From REEB95 sp035648735 (GTDB lineage Bacteria > Pseudomonadota > Alphaproteobacteria > ATCC43930 > CGMCC-115725): 15,544 nt of DNA. Made by a program: the position numbers and the translations under genes. The stretch lies in contig DASRKX010000059.1 of the NCBI GenBank assembly GCA_035648735.1, positions 1 to 15,544 on the forward strand, written 5' to 3'. This document shows positions 1 through 8,213 of this stretch, one piece after another (positions within the stretch are counted from its first letter, which is position 1; each line of letters starts with the position of its first letter). The notes under the pieces were generated by a model. That model was not told the origin of the DNA. It saw nothing but the letters and a program-made list of their open reading frames with translations, and ran no database searches.

Positions 1-283
1 CATGGAGGGGGCACCGCTCGACGGCTGGTTCCAGGTCACCGACGAGGAGATGCTGCCGATCCTGTTCGACCTCATCACCGAGGAGGGGCTGGTGCTCGGC
101 GGCTCGACCGGCATCAACATCGTCGGCGCGATGAAGGCGGCGAAGCAGCTCGGCCCCGGCCACACCATCGTCACCATCCTGGCCGATTACGGCACGCGCT
201 ATCAGTCGAAGCTGTTCAATCCGGAATTTCTCCGCGAGAAGCATTTGCCGGTGCCGGGCTGGCTCGACCGCAAGCAGGCCTGA
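1..283 (+). CDS. cysK: Cysteine synthase (O-acetylserine sulfhydrylase), C-terminal part
   Basis: This is the C-terminal ~93 residues of a PLP-dependent cysteine synthase; the gene runs in from the left edge, so the real start is outside the window. The enzyme converts O-acetylserine and sulfide to cysteine in the cytoplasm. What is visible: the glycine-rich PLP-phosphate loop GGSTGIN, followed by GPGHTIVTILADYGTRYQSK and the terminal segment LFNPEFLREK, a pattern typical of bacterial CysK-type enzymes. The catalytic lysine would lie upstream and cannot be checked. It ends in TGA five bases before the sseA start, so the two genes are probably one transcription unit devoted to sulfur metabolism. 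A cystathionine beta-synthase-like fold-type II relative is the main alternative. Confidence 0.85.
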   Translation, partial: MEGAPLDGWFQVTDEEMLPILFDLITEEGLVLGGSTGINIVGAMKAAKQLGPGHTIVTILADYGTRYQSKLFNPEFLREKHLPVPGWLDRKQA

Positions 284-288
284 GCGGC

Positions 289-1155
289 ATGAAATACGCG
301 CATCCCGAGGCGCTGGTCTCGACCGAATGGCTGGCGGCAAACCTTCATCGCAGCGATTTACGAATTCTCGACGGCTCGTTCGCGCTGCCCGGCGTTTCGC
401 CGACCGGGCCGGAGCTTTACGCGCAGCGCCACATTCCGGGCGCGATCTTCTTCGACATCGACGGCATACGGGATGAGCGCAATCCCCTGCCCCACATGCT
501 GCCGGACGAAAAGACCTTCGCCGCGATCATGGGGCGGCTCGGCGTGGGCGATACGCACAAAATCGTCGTCTATGACCAGCTGGGGTTCATATCGGCGCCG
601 CGAATCTGGTTCTCGCTCACCGTGTTCGGCCACAAGAACGTCGCGCTGCTGAACGGCGGCATGCCGAAATGGCTGGCCGAGCGGCGCCCGGTGACGGCCG
701 AAATTCCGCATCATCCGCCGGCGAATTTCACCGCCCGGCTCGATCGCACGCGCCTGCGCGACAAGGCGGCGATGCTGGCGAATCTGAAAACGCGGCGCGA
801 GCAGGTGATCGACGCGCGCAGCGCCGGACGTTTTGCCGGCACCGCGCCGGAGCCGCGCGAAGGATTGCGCGGCGGCCATATACCGGGGAGCCTGTCGCTG
901 CCCGCCGACCAGTTGATGGCGAAGGATCGCGAAGTCCTGCCGGCGGACGAGCTCGCGGCGAAGTTCCGCGCCGCCGGGCTCGATCCCGCGCGGCCGGTCG
1001 CGGCGAGCTGCGGCTCCGGCGTCACCGCTTCGGCGCTCGCCCTGGGCCTGCATCTCCTCGGCTGGCAAGACGCCGCGGTCTATGACGGCTCGTGGTCGGA
1101 ATGGGGCATGCCCGGCGACACGCCGGTCGAAACGGGTTCCGGACCCGCGCGCTAG
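289..1155 (+). CDS. sseA: 3-mercaptopyruvate sulfurtransferase (tandem rhodanese)
   Basis: A 288-residue cytoplasmic protein with two rhodanese domains (about residues 8-135 and 165-282), the usual length for SseA/rhodanese enzymes. The family transfers sulfur from 3-mercaptopyruvate, or thiosulfate, to thiol acceptors. The C-terminal domain carries the active-site loop CGSGVTA with the catalytic cysteine at residue 241; the CG(S/T)GVT form favours mercaptopyruvate over thiosulfate as donor. Other family marks are HIPGAIFFDID near residue 48, YDQLGFISAPRIWF near residue 95, GGHIPGSLSLP near residue 196 and YDGSWSEWG near residue 265. The ATG follows the cysteine synthase stop by five bases, so co-transcription is likely. 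It converges on the small membrane-protein gene with a four-base gap between stop codons. Confidence 0.93.
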   Translation: MKYAHPEALVSTEWLAANLHRSDLRILDGSFALPGVSPTGPELYAQRHIPGAIFFDIDGIRDERNPLPHMLPDEKTFAAIMGRLGVGDTHKIVVYDQLGFISAPRIWFSLTVFGHKNVALLNGGMPKWLAERRPVTAEIPHHPPANFTARLDRTRLRDKAAMLANLKTRREQVIDARSAGRFAGTAPEPREGLRGGHIPGSLSLPADQLMAKDREVLPADELAAKFRAAGLDPARPVAASCGSGVTASALALGLHLLGWQDAAVYDGSWSEWGMPGDTPVETGSGPAR

Positions 1156-1159
1156 CCGG

Positions 1160-1519
1160 CTACCACAGCCAGCTTGCCGGCTTCGGATAGGAATTGCCGT
1201 CGCCGAGACAGATCATCCCCTTGACGCAGCGCACGATCAGCCAGACCACGGTGAAGATGCCGAGCAAAATCCCGATCACGACCTTCACTAGGACGATGCT
1301 CACCACCCCATAGAGCAAGGCGATCCAGAAGGTGCGGATCTGGAAGCGGAAATGGCTCCGTACCCAATCCGGCGCCTTGCCCCGGTTGACATAGGCCATC
1401 ACCAACCCGACGAGGCCGGTGAACGGAATCACCATGCCGACGAGATAGAGAATATAGACGGCGAGCGCCACGCCCTTGCCGGGCGCCGGTTCGCTGCGAA
1501 TCACGGCCTGTTCGGACAT
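1160..1519 (-). CDS. Small membrane protein, DUF4870/COG3671-like
   Basis: A 119-residue protein of unknown function that appears to span the inner membrane. Three hydrophobic segments are visible: about residues 15-43 (VALAVYILYLVGMVIPFTGL), 63-82 and 83-100. A conserved-looking W-x-RSHFRFQIRTFW stretch sits between the first and second, and the C-terminus reads SYPKPASWLW. The arrangement of a first hairpin, an SHFRFQ-type motif and further helices resembles the DUF4870/COG3671 family, recognised from memory only. The ATG at 1519 was chosen over an upstream in-frame start because it is preceded by a very strong purine-rich ribosome-binding site (AGGGGAGGGGAA) and because the added residues would not be membrane-like. 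It is transcribed in the same direction as the efflux genes but separated from them by a palindromic repeat, so it may have its own promoter. Confidence 0.8.
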   Translation of the reverse strand: MSEQAVIRSEPAPGKGVALAVYILYLVGMVIPFTGLVGLVMAYVNRGKAPDWVRSHFRFQIRTFWIALLYGVVSIVLVKVVIGILLGIFTVVWLIVRCVKGMICLGDGNSYPKPASWLW

Positions 1520-1627
1520 GTTCCCCTCCCCTGCTCGATGGCTTGACGCAGCGATACGAGGTTCGCGGATCGGGCGCAAGAAGTGCCGCGCGACGCGGCT
1601 AGAGCGAAATCCGATCAGGACGCAGCG

Positions 1628-1716
1628 CCCCTCACCCAGCTTTGGGTAAGGCTCGCTTGCGCCTCGCCAACCCAAAGCAACCCTCTCCCCCATGGGGGAG
1701 AGGGAAGGGTGAGGGG
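1628..1716. repeat. Nested palindromic intergenic repeat (REP/MITE-like)
   Basis: An 89-base element built from three inverted repeats. The outer arms are CCCCTCACCC (1628-1637) and GGGTGAGGGG (1707-1716). Inside is a stem of GCTTTGGGT (1639-1647) with ACCCAAAGC (1670-1678), followed by a perfect 24-base palindrome at 1681-1704 centred on CATG. Transcribed from either strand it would fold into a closed stem carrying two hairpins. It lies between the end of the RND gene and the start of the small membrane-protein gene, both on the minus strand, so it could stabilise or end the efflux transcript. The CCCTCACCC...CTCTCCCC...GGGGAGAG layout resembles dispersed elements common in alphaproteobacterial genomes; copy number cannot be judged from one window. 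Confidence 0.8.
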
Positions 1717-1747
1717 TGTCAACGATTCAATGCGGGCGGATATTGGC

Positions 1748-4700
1748 CTAGATGCCTTCGGGCGCGGCCTCGGCCGACGCTTCCGCCGCCTTGGAATGAT
1801 CGGCGGCGATCAGCATGTAGACCGCCGGCACGACGAACAGCGTGAACAAGGTGCCGATGGAAATGCCGCTGGCGATCACCAGCCCCATGTCGAAGCGCGA
1901 CACCGCGCCGGCGCCCGAGGCGACGATCAGCGGAAAGACGCCGAGCACCATCGCCGCCGTCGTCATCAGGATGGGGCGCAGCCGGATCGAGGCGGCTTCC
2001 TCGATCGCCTCGCGCTTCGACTTGCCCTGCTCCTGCTGCAGCGTGTTGGCGAACTCGACCATGAGAATGCCGTGCTTGCTGATCAGCCCCATCAGCGTCA
2101 CCAGCCCGACCTCGGTATAGATGTTGAGCGTGGCGCCGCCGATACCGAGGCTGATGAAGATCAGCGCGCCGGCGATCGACATCGGCACCGAGACCAGGAT
2201 GATGATCGGGTCGCGGAAGCTTTCGAATAGCGCCGCCAGCGCCAGGAAGATGATGATGAGCGCGAAGGCGAAGGTGAGGACGAAGCCGCTCGATTCCTGG
2301 ATGTATTGGCGCGACGCGCCGCCGTAATCGACCGAATAGCCCTGCGGCAGGGTGCGCGCCGCCAGATCCTGCAACGCGGCGAGGGCGTCGCCGCTGGCGA
2401 TGCCGGGCGCGGCGACGCCCTGGATGGTGGCGCTGTTCAATTGCTGGAAGTGGTTGAGCGATTCCGGGATCGTCTTGGTCTCGATATGCGCGATGGTGGA
2501 CAGCGTTACCGGCGTGCCCGACGTGGTCTGGACGTAATAGTCGAGCAGCTGCCCGCTGTTGAGGCGCGACACCTGCTGCACCTGCGGGATCACCTTGTAG
2601 GAGCGGCCCGAGAGATCGAAATAATTGACGTAGCCGCCGCCCAGCATCGAGGCCAGCGCGCCGCCGACGTCGCTCATCTTCAAGCCGAGCTGCGCCGCCT
2701 TGTCGCGGTCGATGACCACGGTCGATTGCGGATTGTCGAGCCGCAGATCGGTGTCGAGGAAGATGAACAGCCCGGTCTTCAGCGCGGCTTGCAGGAAATC
2801 CTGCGCCACCTGGTTCAGGCGCTCGAACGGCTCGGTGGTGACGATGACGAACTGCACCGGCAGGCCGAAGCTGCCCGGCAGCGGCGGCGGCTGGAAGGCG
2901 ACCACCTTCTCGCCCGCGATCTGGGCGATCTTCTGCTGCAAATCGGGCTGGATCTGGTTGGAGGTGCGGCTGCGCTCGTCCCACGGCTTGAGGACCAGGC
3001 CGGCCAGCGACTGGCCGGGCGCGTCGATCTGGAAGACGTGCCCCATCTCGGGATAGCTCGCGAAGATGCCGTAAGTCTGGCGCGAATAGAGCAGCTTCTG
3101 CTCCAGTGTCGCGTTGGGCGCCGGCGTCGCGGCGGTGATGACGACGCCCTGATCCTCGATCGGCGCCAGCTCGGTCTTCGAGCCGGTATAGAGGAAATAG
3201 ATGCTGCCCAGCACGATCGCGGCGAACACCGCCGTCACCGCCAGCGTATCGAGGCTGCCGGCGAGCATGCGCCGGTAGCCGCGGCGCAGCCGGTCGAAAT
3301 TGCGGTCGATGAAATTCGTCAGCCGCTCCTGCCAGCCGTGGACCTCGGCATGCGGCTTCAGCAGATAGGCGCTCATCATCGGCGACAGCGTCAGCGCGAC
3401 GATCGCCGAAACCGTCACGGCGCCGACCAGGGTAAAGGCGAATTCGGTGAAGAGCGCGCCGGTCAGGCCGCCCTGGAAGCCGATCGGCACATAGACCGCG
3501 ATGAGGACGACCGTCATGGCGACGATCGGTCCGCCGAGCTCGCGCGCCGCCTTGATCGCGGCGGCAAGCGGCTTCATGCCCTCCTCGAGATGCCGATTGA
3601 CGTTCTCGACCACGATGATCGCGTCGTCGACCACCAGCCCGATCGCCAGCACCAGCGCCAGAAGGGTCAAGAGATTGATCGAAAAGCCGAAGGCGAACAT
3701 GAAGGTGAAGGCGCCGATCAGCGACAGCGGGATGGCGATGGTCGGAATGGCGACCGACCGCAGCGAGCCCAGGAACAGGAACACCACCAGCGTCACGATC
3801 ACCAGCGCCTCGAGCAGCGTGCGCACCACTTCGTGGATCGCGCTGGTCACGAACTCGGTCGAATCGTAGATCACCTGGCCCTCGAGCCCCTGCGGCAATT
3901 GCGCCTGGATGGCGGGGAAGACCGCGCGCACGCCCTTGGTGACGTCGAGCAGATTGGCGGCGGGCGCCACCTGGATGCCGATATAGACCGCCTTCTGGCC
4001 GTCGAAACCGACCTGGGATTCATAATCGTCGGCGCCGAGCGTCACGTTGGCGACGTCCTTGAGCCGGACGATGGCGCCGCCCGATTGCTTGAGCACCAGA
4101 TTCTTGAACTCCTCGACCGTATGCAGGCTGGTCGAGGCGTTGAGATTGACCTGGACCATCTGGCCCTTGGTGTTGCCGAGGCCGGAGATGTAGTCGTTCT
4201 GCAGCAAGGCGGCGCTGACATCGGCCGCGGTCACGCCGTAAGCCGCGAGCTTTTGCGGATCGAGCCACGCGCGCAGCGCGAAGTTGCGGCCGCCCAGGAT
4301 CTCCGCCGTCTGCACGCCCTGCACCGCCTGCAGCTTGGGCTGCACGACGCGGGTCAGGTAATCGGTGATCTGGTTGGCCGCCAGCACGTCGCTCTTGAAG
4401 CCGATATACATGGCGTCGAAGGTCTGCCCGATCTTCACCGTCTGCACCGGCTGCTGCGAGCCGGGCGGCAACTGGTTGAGGACCGAGGTCACCTTCGAGT
4501 TGATCTCGGTCACCGCCTTGTCGGGATCGTAGTTGAGCCGCAGATTGGCGGTGATGACGCTGACGCTGCTCTGGCTCGTCGAGGTCATGTCGTCGATGCC
4601 GTTGGCCTGCGCGATCGCGTTCTCCAGCGGCGTGGTGATGAAGCCGGCGACCACGTCGGGATCGGCGCCGTAATAGGTCGTGGTCACGGTGACGACGGCG

Positions 4701-4825
4701 TTCTGGGTGCGGGGATATTGCAGGACCGGCAGCGTGCCGGCGGAGCGCAGGCCGAGCACCAGGACCAGCAGGCTCACCACCATCGCGAGCACCGGACGGC
4801 GGATGAAGAGATCGGTGAATTTCAT
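1748..4825 (-). CDS. RND efflux pump inner-membrane transporter (HAE-1/AcrB-MexB type)
   Basis: A 1025-residue proton-driven transporter, the usual length for hydrophobe/amphiphile efflux-1 RND pumps, which work as inner-membrane trimers in tripartite drug-export complexes. The N-terminus FTDLFIRRPVLAMVVSLLVL begins the first membrane helix; a large periplasmic loop follows to about residue 335, then helices 2-6. The proton-relay aspartates are D400 and D401 in VVDDAIIVVEN (helix 4), paired with the lysine K917 of GLISKHGILMVEF (helix 10). The second periplasmic loop spans about residues 550-845 and helices 8-12 occupy 846-1005. The ending EASAEAAPEGI is a short variable tail. The gene follows the membrane fusion protein by 24 bases and is the last gene of the pump set. 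Substrates cannot be predicted from sequence. No frameshift or missing key residue is seen. Confidence 0.95.
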   Translation of the reverse strand: MKFTDLFIRRPVLAMVVSLLVLVLGLRSAGTLPVLQYPRTQNAVVTVTTTYYGADPDVVAGFITTPLENAIAQANGIDDMTSTSQSSVSVITANLRLNYDPDKAVTEINSKVTSVLNQLPPGSQQPVQTVKIGQTFDAMYIGFKSDVLAANQITDYLTRVVQPKLQAVQGVQTAEILGGRNFALRAWLDPQKLAAYGVTAADVSAALLQNDYISGLGNTKGQMVQVNLNASTSLHTVEEFKNLVLKQSGGAIVRLKDVANVTLGADDYESQVGFDGQKAVYIGIQVAPAANLLDVTKGVRAVFPAIQAQLPQGLEGQVIYDSTEFVTSAIHEVVRTLLEALVIVTLVVFLFLGSLRSVAIPTIAIPLSLIGAFTFMFAFGFSINLLTLLALVLAIGLVVDDAIIVVENVNRHLEEGMKPLAAAIKAARELGGPIVAMTVVLIAVYVPIGFQGGLTGALFTEFAFTLVGAVTVSAIVALTLSPMMSAYLLKPHAEVHGWQERLTNFIDRNFDRLRRGYRRMLAGSLDTLAVTAVFAAIVLGSIYFLYTGSKTELAPIEDQGVVITAATPAPNATLEQKLLYSRQTYGIFASYPEMGHVFQIDAPGQSLAGLVLKPWDERSRTSNQIQPDLQQKIAQIAGEKVVAFQPPPLPGSFGLPVQFVIVTTEPFERLNQVAQDFLQAALKTGLFIFLDTDLRLDNPQSTVVIDRDKAAQLGLKMSDVGGALASMLGGGYVNYFDLSGRSYKVIPQVQQVSRLNSGQLLDYYVQTTSGTPVTLSTIAHIETKTIPESLNHFQQLNSATIQGVAAPGIASGDALAALQDLAARTLPQGYSVDYGGASRQYIQESSGFVLTFAFALIIIFLALAALFESFRDPIIILVSVPMSIAGALIFISLGIGGATLNIYTEVGLVTLMGLISKHGILMVEFANTLQQEQGKSKREAIEEAASIRLRPILMTTAAMVLGVFPLIVASGAGAVSRFDMGLVIASGISIGTLFTLFVVPAVYMLIAADHSKAAEASAEAAPEGI

Positions 4826-4849
4826 CGCTGAATCTATCCGCTCTCGGGC

Positions 4850-6034
4850 CTATTGATCGGCGGGGCGGGGATCGGCGTCGTTCGCCGGCACGACCGAATT
4901 GTCGATGATCAGCGGCGTGCCGTTGTGCAGCTTGAGCTGGCCGGCGCTGACGACGATCTCGCCGTCCTTGACGCCTTTCAGCACCTGGACCTGGTCGCCG
5001 CGCGTCTCGCCGGTGGTGACGAAGGTTTGCCGCGCGAAGAGCTGGTCCTTGCTCTTGGCGTCCTTGCCGTAATCGTCGACCAGATAGACGGTGGCGCCAT
5101 AGGGGTTATAGGTGATCGCCGTCTGCGGCAGCGTGACGTATTTCCGCGGCGTGCCGATATCGATCGCGATCGTGGCGAACATGCCCGGCAGCATCCGGTG
5201 GTCGGGGTTGGCCAGCGTCGCCCGCACCTGGATGTTACGCGTGTCGACTTCGACCTTGGGGTTGATCGCCGAGATCGTGCCGGCGAAATCGACGCCGGGA
5301 TAGGTATCGATCCGGGCGCGGACCTTCTGGCCGTTCTTGATCTGCTCGAGCGCCTGCTGCGGCAGGTAGAAATCGACGTAGATCGGGTCGAGCGCCTGCA
5401 GCGTGACGATCGTCGTGCCGGCGGTGAGGTACTGACCGACATCGACCGCGCGGATGCCGAGATGGCCGGCGAAGGGCGCACGCAGCGTCTTCTTGTCGAC
5501 CACGGCCTGCTGCTCGGCGACCTGCGCCTGAGCGTTCTTGAGGTTGGCGGCATCGCTGTCGAGCTGCGCCTGCGACACCGCCTGGATCTTGAGCTGCTTC
5601 GCGTCGCGGTCGTAATTGATCTGCGCCAGGGCGGCGCTGGCCTGGAGCGAATGAAGGTGCGCGACGTCGTCCTCGGCGCGCAGCTCGAGCAGCGTCGCAC
5701 CCGCCGCGACGTCGTCGCCCGAGTTGAAACCGATCTTGTCGACGATGCCGGCCAGCTCGATCGAGAGATCGGCCCCGTTCACCGCGCGCAGGCTGCCCAC
5801 CGCCTGGAGCTGCGGCTGCCAGTCGAGCGACTGCGCCGGCGCGGTCGAAACCGTCTGCGGCGGGTTGCTCAACGTCGCCAGGAAGCGATGGATCATGATC
5901 GTGCGGAACGCCTCGAAGCCGAAGATGAGGAACAGCACGATGGCCGTTATGGCCAGCATGAGCGCCATGCGGCGGCGGGTCGGCGGAAGTTCGCGATAGC
6001 GGCGCCGCAGCGCCAAATTCTTAAAGAAGGGCAT
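4850..6034 (-). CDS. RND efflux periplasmic adaptor (membrane fusion protein, HlyD/AcrA family)
   Basis: A 394-residue periplasmic adaptor that would bridge the RND pump and the outer-membrane channel. A basic N-terminus (LALRRRYRELPPTRRR) precedes one hydrophobic segment at about residues 23-41. There is no lipobox, so it is probably anchored by this helix and not by lipid. The two lipoyl half-motifs are visible: about residues 76-120 (AVGSLRAVNGADLSIELAG and following) and the later half LRAPFAGHLGIRAVDVGQYL. Between them is a short alpha-helical hairpin rich in Ala and Gln. Beta-barrel and membrane-proximal domains follow, with the typical LPGMFATIAIDIG and LPQTAITYNPYG. The gene starts 11 bases after the outer-membrane gene stop and ends 24 bases before the pump start, so the three belong to one operon. 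Confidence 0.93.
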   Translation of the reverse strand: MPFFKNLALRRRYRELPPTRRRMALMLAITAIVLFLIFGFEAFRTIMIHRFLATLSNPPQTVSTAPAQSLDWQPQLQAVGSLRAVNGADLSIELAGIVDKIGFNSGDDVAAGATLLELRAEDDVAHLHSLQASAALAQINYDRDAKQLKIQAVSQAQLDSDAANLKNAQAQVAEQQAVVDKKTLRAPFAGHLGIRAVDVGQYLTAGTTIVTLQALDPIYVDFYLPQQALEQIKNGQKVRARIDTYPGVDFAGTISAINPKVEVDTRNIQVRATLANPDHRMLPGMFATIAIDIGTPRKYVTLPQTAITYNPYGATVYLVDDYGKDAKSKDQLFARQTFVTTGETRGDQVQVLKGVKDGEIVVSAGQLKLHNGTPLIIDNSVVPANDADPRPADQ

Positions 6035-6045
6035 GACCGATGATC

Positions 6046-7518
6046 CTAGTTGGAGGCGCCGTCATGGGCGGCGACGTCGGTGCGGTTCCACCAGCCGCCG
6101 CCCAGCGCCTGGAACAGCGCCGCGGTGTCGGCAAAGCGGTTGGCCTGCGCCTGCACCAGATTGATGCGGGCCTGCTGGTAGGCGGTCTCGGTATTGAGGA
6201 GCTCGAGATAATTGACGGCGCCGAGCCGATATTGCTGCCGCGCCAGGCCGAGGCTCTCGGCGGCGGAGCGCTCGGCTTCGACCTGCGCCTGCAGCGCGTC
6301 GGCGTCGGATTGCAGCGCGCGCAGGCTGTCGGCGACGTTCTGCACCGCGCCGATCACCGTGCTGCGGTACTGCGCCGCGGCGGCGTCGTAGCCCGCCTCG
6401 GCGGCGCGTTTTTGATGAAGCAGGGTTCCGCCGTGGAAGATCGGCTGCATCACGCCGGCGGCGAGAGTCCAGACGCCGGTGCCCGGCGAGAACAGGGCGC
6501 CGATGGTGGTCGCGGTGCTGCCGATCGAGCCGGTGATGTTGAACTGCGGCAGCATGTTGGCGGTGGCGACGCCGATCTCGGCGCTCGCCTGATGCAGCGT
6601 CGCCTCGGCGGCGCGCACGTCGGGGCGCTGCTCGATCAGCTGCGACGGCAGGCTGAGCGGCAATTCCTGCGGCAAGGTGAGCGACGCCAGCTCGAAGGTC
6701 TGTTCCGGCGGCTGGCTGGCGAAGCGGCCGGCGAGGGCCGCGATGCGGTTGCGCTGCTGCGCCAGCTGCTTCTGCACGGGCGGCAGCGTGGCGCGCGCCT
6801 GCGCCAGCAGCGCCTGCTGCTGCAGCACCGCCGAGCGGGCGACGGCGCCGAGCTGGAATTGCTTTTGCAGGAGATTGAGCAGCTCGCCATCGGCCTTGAC
6901 GATATCCTCGGTCGCGGCGAGCTGGGCGCGCAAGCCCGCCTCCTGCACCGCCGCGGCGACGACGTTCGAGGTCAGCGTGAGATAGGCCGCTTCGAGCTGA
7001 AAGCGCTGATAATCTTCCTGCGCCTCGGCGGATTCGACCTGGCGCCGCGTGCCGCCGAAGACGTCCGGCGCGTAGCCGACGCTGAGGCTCGCGGTGTTGA
7101 GCGAAAGAATCGAATGCACGCCGGGCTGGCCGAAGGCGGCGCCGGAGATCTTCTCGCGCTCATGCTGGGCGCTGGCGTCGACCTTGGGGAAGAACGCGCC
7201 TTCGGCGGCATAGGCGTTTTCGCGCGCCTGGCGCAGGGAGGCCTGCGCCGCCTCCAGATCGGGATTGGCCTTGAGCGATTCCGCGACCAGCTGGTTGAGC
7301 GCCGTCGAATGGAACAGCGTCCACCATTCGCCGGGAATTTCCCGGCCGGGGACGAAATGCTGCGCGGCGCCGCCGGCGACATTCGATGCCGCGGTCTGCG
7401 GCGCCAGGGGCTCCGGCGTATAGCCCGAAACGGCCGGCGCCGCGGGGCGCTCGAAATCGGGCCCGACCGCGCAGGACGCAAGCAGCAACGCCGCCGCCAG
7501 GATCGGTGCGTGCCTCAT
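6046..7518 (-). CDS. Outer-membrane efflux lipoprotein (NodT/OprM-type TolC family)
   Basis: A 490-residue outer-membrane channel protein, the exit duct of the tripartite pump. The N-terminus is a lipoprotein signal, MRHAPILAAALLLASCAVGPDF, with a lipobox LASC and the lipidated cysteine at residue 16, followed by the CAVGPDFERP start usual in NodT-type proteins. Two repeated outer-membrane efflux domains follow; LNQLVAESLKANPDLEAAQASLRQAR opens the first, and LIEQRPDVRAAEATLHQASAEIGVA opens the second. The ending FADTAALFQALGGGWW is also characteristic. The ATG at 7518 overlaps the regulator stop codon by four bases (ATGA), which decides this start and implies translational coupling to the regulator. 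The outer-membrane gene comes first here, whereas many RND operons place it last. Confidence 0.92.
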   Translation of the reverse strand: MRHAPILAAALLLASCAVGPDFERPAAPAVSGYTPEPLAPQTAASNVAGGAAQHFVPGREIPGEWWTLFHSTALNQLVAESLKANPDLEAAQASLRQARENAYAAEGAFFPKVDASAQHEREKISGAAFGQPGVHSILSLNTASLSVGYAPDVFGGTRRQVESAEAQEDYQRFQLEAAYLTLTSNVVAAAVQEAGLRAQLAATEDIVKADGELLNLLQKQFQLGAVARSAVLQQQALLAQARATLPPVQKQLAQQRNRIAALAGRFASQPPEQTFELASLTLPQELPLSLPSQLIEQRPDVRAAEATLHQASAEIGVATANMLPQFNITGSIGSTATTIGALFSPGTGVWTLAAGVMQPIFHGGTLLHQKRAAEAGYDAAAAQYRSTVIGAVQNVADSLRALQSDADALQAQVEAERSAAESLGLARQQYRLGAVNYLELLNTETAYQQARINLVQAQANRFADTAALFQALGGGWWNRTDVAAHDGASN

Positions 7519-8213
7519 CGCCCGGCACCGGCGCGAAAGACGGCGCGCGTCTGCCCGCGCACCGCCGCCTGGACCTCGCGCACCCGCGTGTCGCTGAAAT
7601 CCTGCCAATCCAGCGCGCGCCGCGCGCCCTGATGGCAGAAGATAGAAGCCTGACCGAGGATCGCCAGCGCCCGGATCACCGTCTTGCGGTCCTCGGCCGG
7701 CTTGCCGATCAAGCGGCCGACCAGCGCCGCGCACGGCCCGATGGCCTGCCGCATCATGCTTTCGTGGAGCGCCGCGAGCGCCGCGAAATTGTCGATTTCC
7801 GCGCGCGAGATCAGCCGCTTGCGGCTTTCGCCCTTGGCATCGCCGATCACCAGCGCGACGAAGGCGTCGAGCAGCGTCGTGAGCAGCGACAGCAGCGCCG
7901 CGCGCGGCGGCTTGCCGCACTTCAACGCCGCGCGGACGCGATCGGCCGCCGGCGCCATGCAGGTCTCGACGTAAGCCGCGATGTGCTCGATGGCGGCGCG
8001 GTAGAGGCCTTCCTTGCCGCCGAAATGATATTGAATGGCCGGCAAATTGACGCCGGCGCGCTCGGCGAGCAGCCGCGTGGTGGCGCCCTCGTAGCCCAGC
8101 TCGGCAAAGGTCTCGATCGCGCTTTCGACCAGGCGATGGCGCGTATCCGTGCTGCGCGCATAGGCGCGCGGGCGGGCCGCCAGCGCGGCTTCGGCGGTCG
8201 AAATCGCTCGCAT
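7515..8213 (-). CDS. TetR-family regulator, CecR/CerR-type (DUF1956 C-terminal domain)
   Basis: A 232-residue one-component repressor, probably of its own efflux operon. The N-terminal DNA-binding domain is about residues 22-70: TRHRLVESAIETFAELGYEGATTRLLAERAGVNLPAIQYHFGGKEGLYRAA, with the recognition helix near 55-63. The C-terminal half, with LISRAEIDNFAALAALHESM, GPCAALVGRLIG and AILGQASIFCHQGARRALDW, resembles the CecR (YbiH) ligand-binding domain, a family that controls efflux genes in enterobacteria. The start at 8213 is the first ATG that begins a TetR-like N-terminus, but no clear ribosome-binding site precedes it and it lies 8 bases from the AT-rich inverted repeat. Upstream in-frame starts would place the coding region across that repeat. 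The stop overlaps the outer-membrane gene start. Confidence 0.88.
   Translation of the reverse strand: MRAISTAEAALAARPRAYARSTDTRHRLVESAIETFAELGYEGATTRLLAERAGVNLPAIQYHFGGKEGLYRAAIEHIAAYVETCMAPAADRVRAALKCGKPPRAALLSLLTTLLDAFVALVIGDAKGESRKRLISRAEIDNFAALAALHESMMRQAIGPCAALVGRLIGKPAEDRKTVIRALAILGQASIFCHQGARRALDWQDFSDTRVREVQAAVRGQTRAVFRAGAGR

Noticed and set aside
2306..4831. A long open plus-strand frame opposite the RND gene
   Set aside because: It is rich in Asp, Arg, Gln and His with no recognisable domain, as expected from the complement of a high-GC gene; the minus-strand RND protein is unmistakable.
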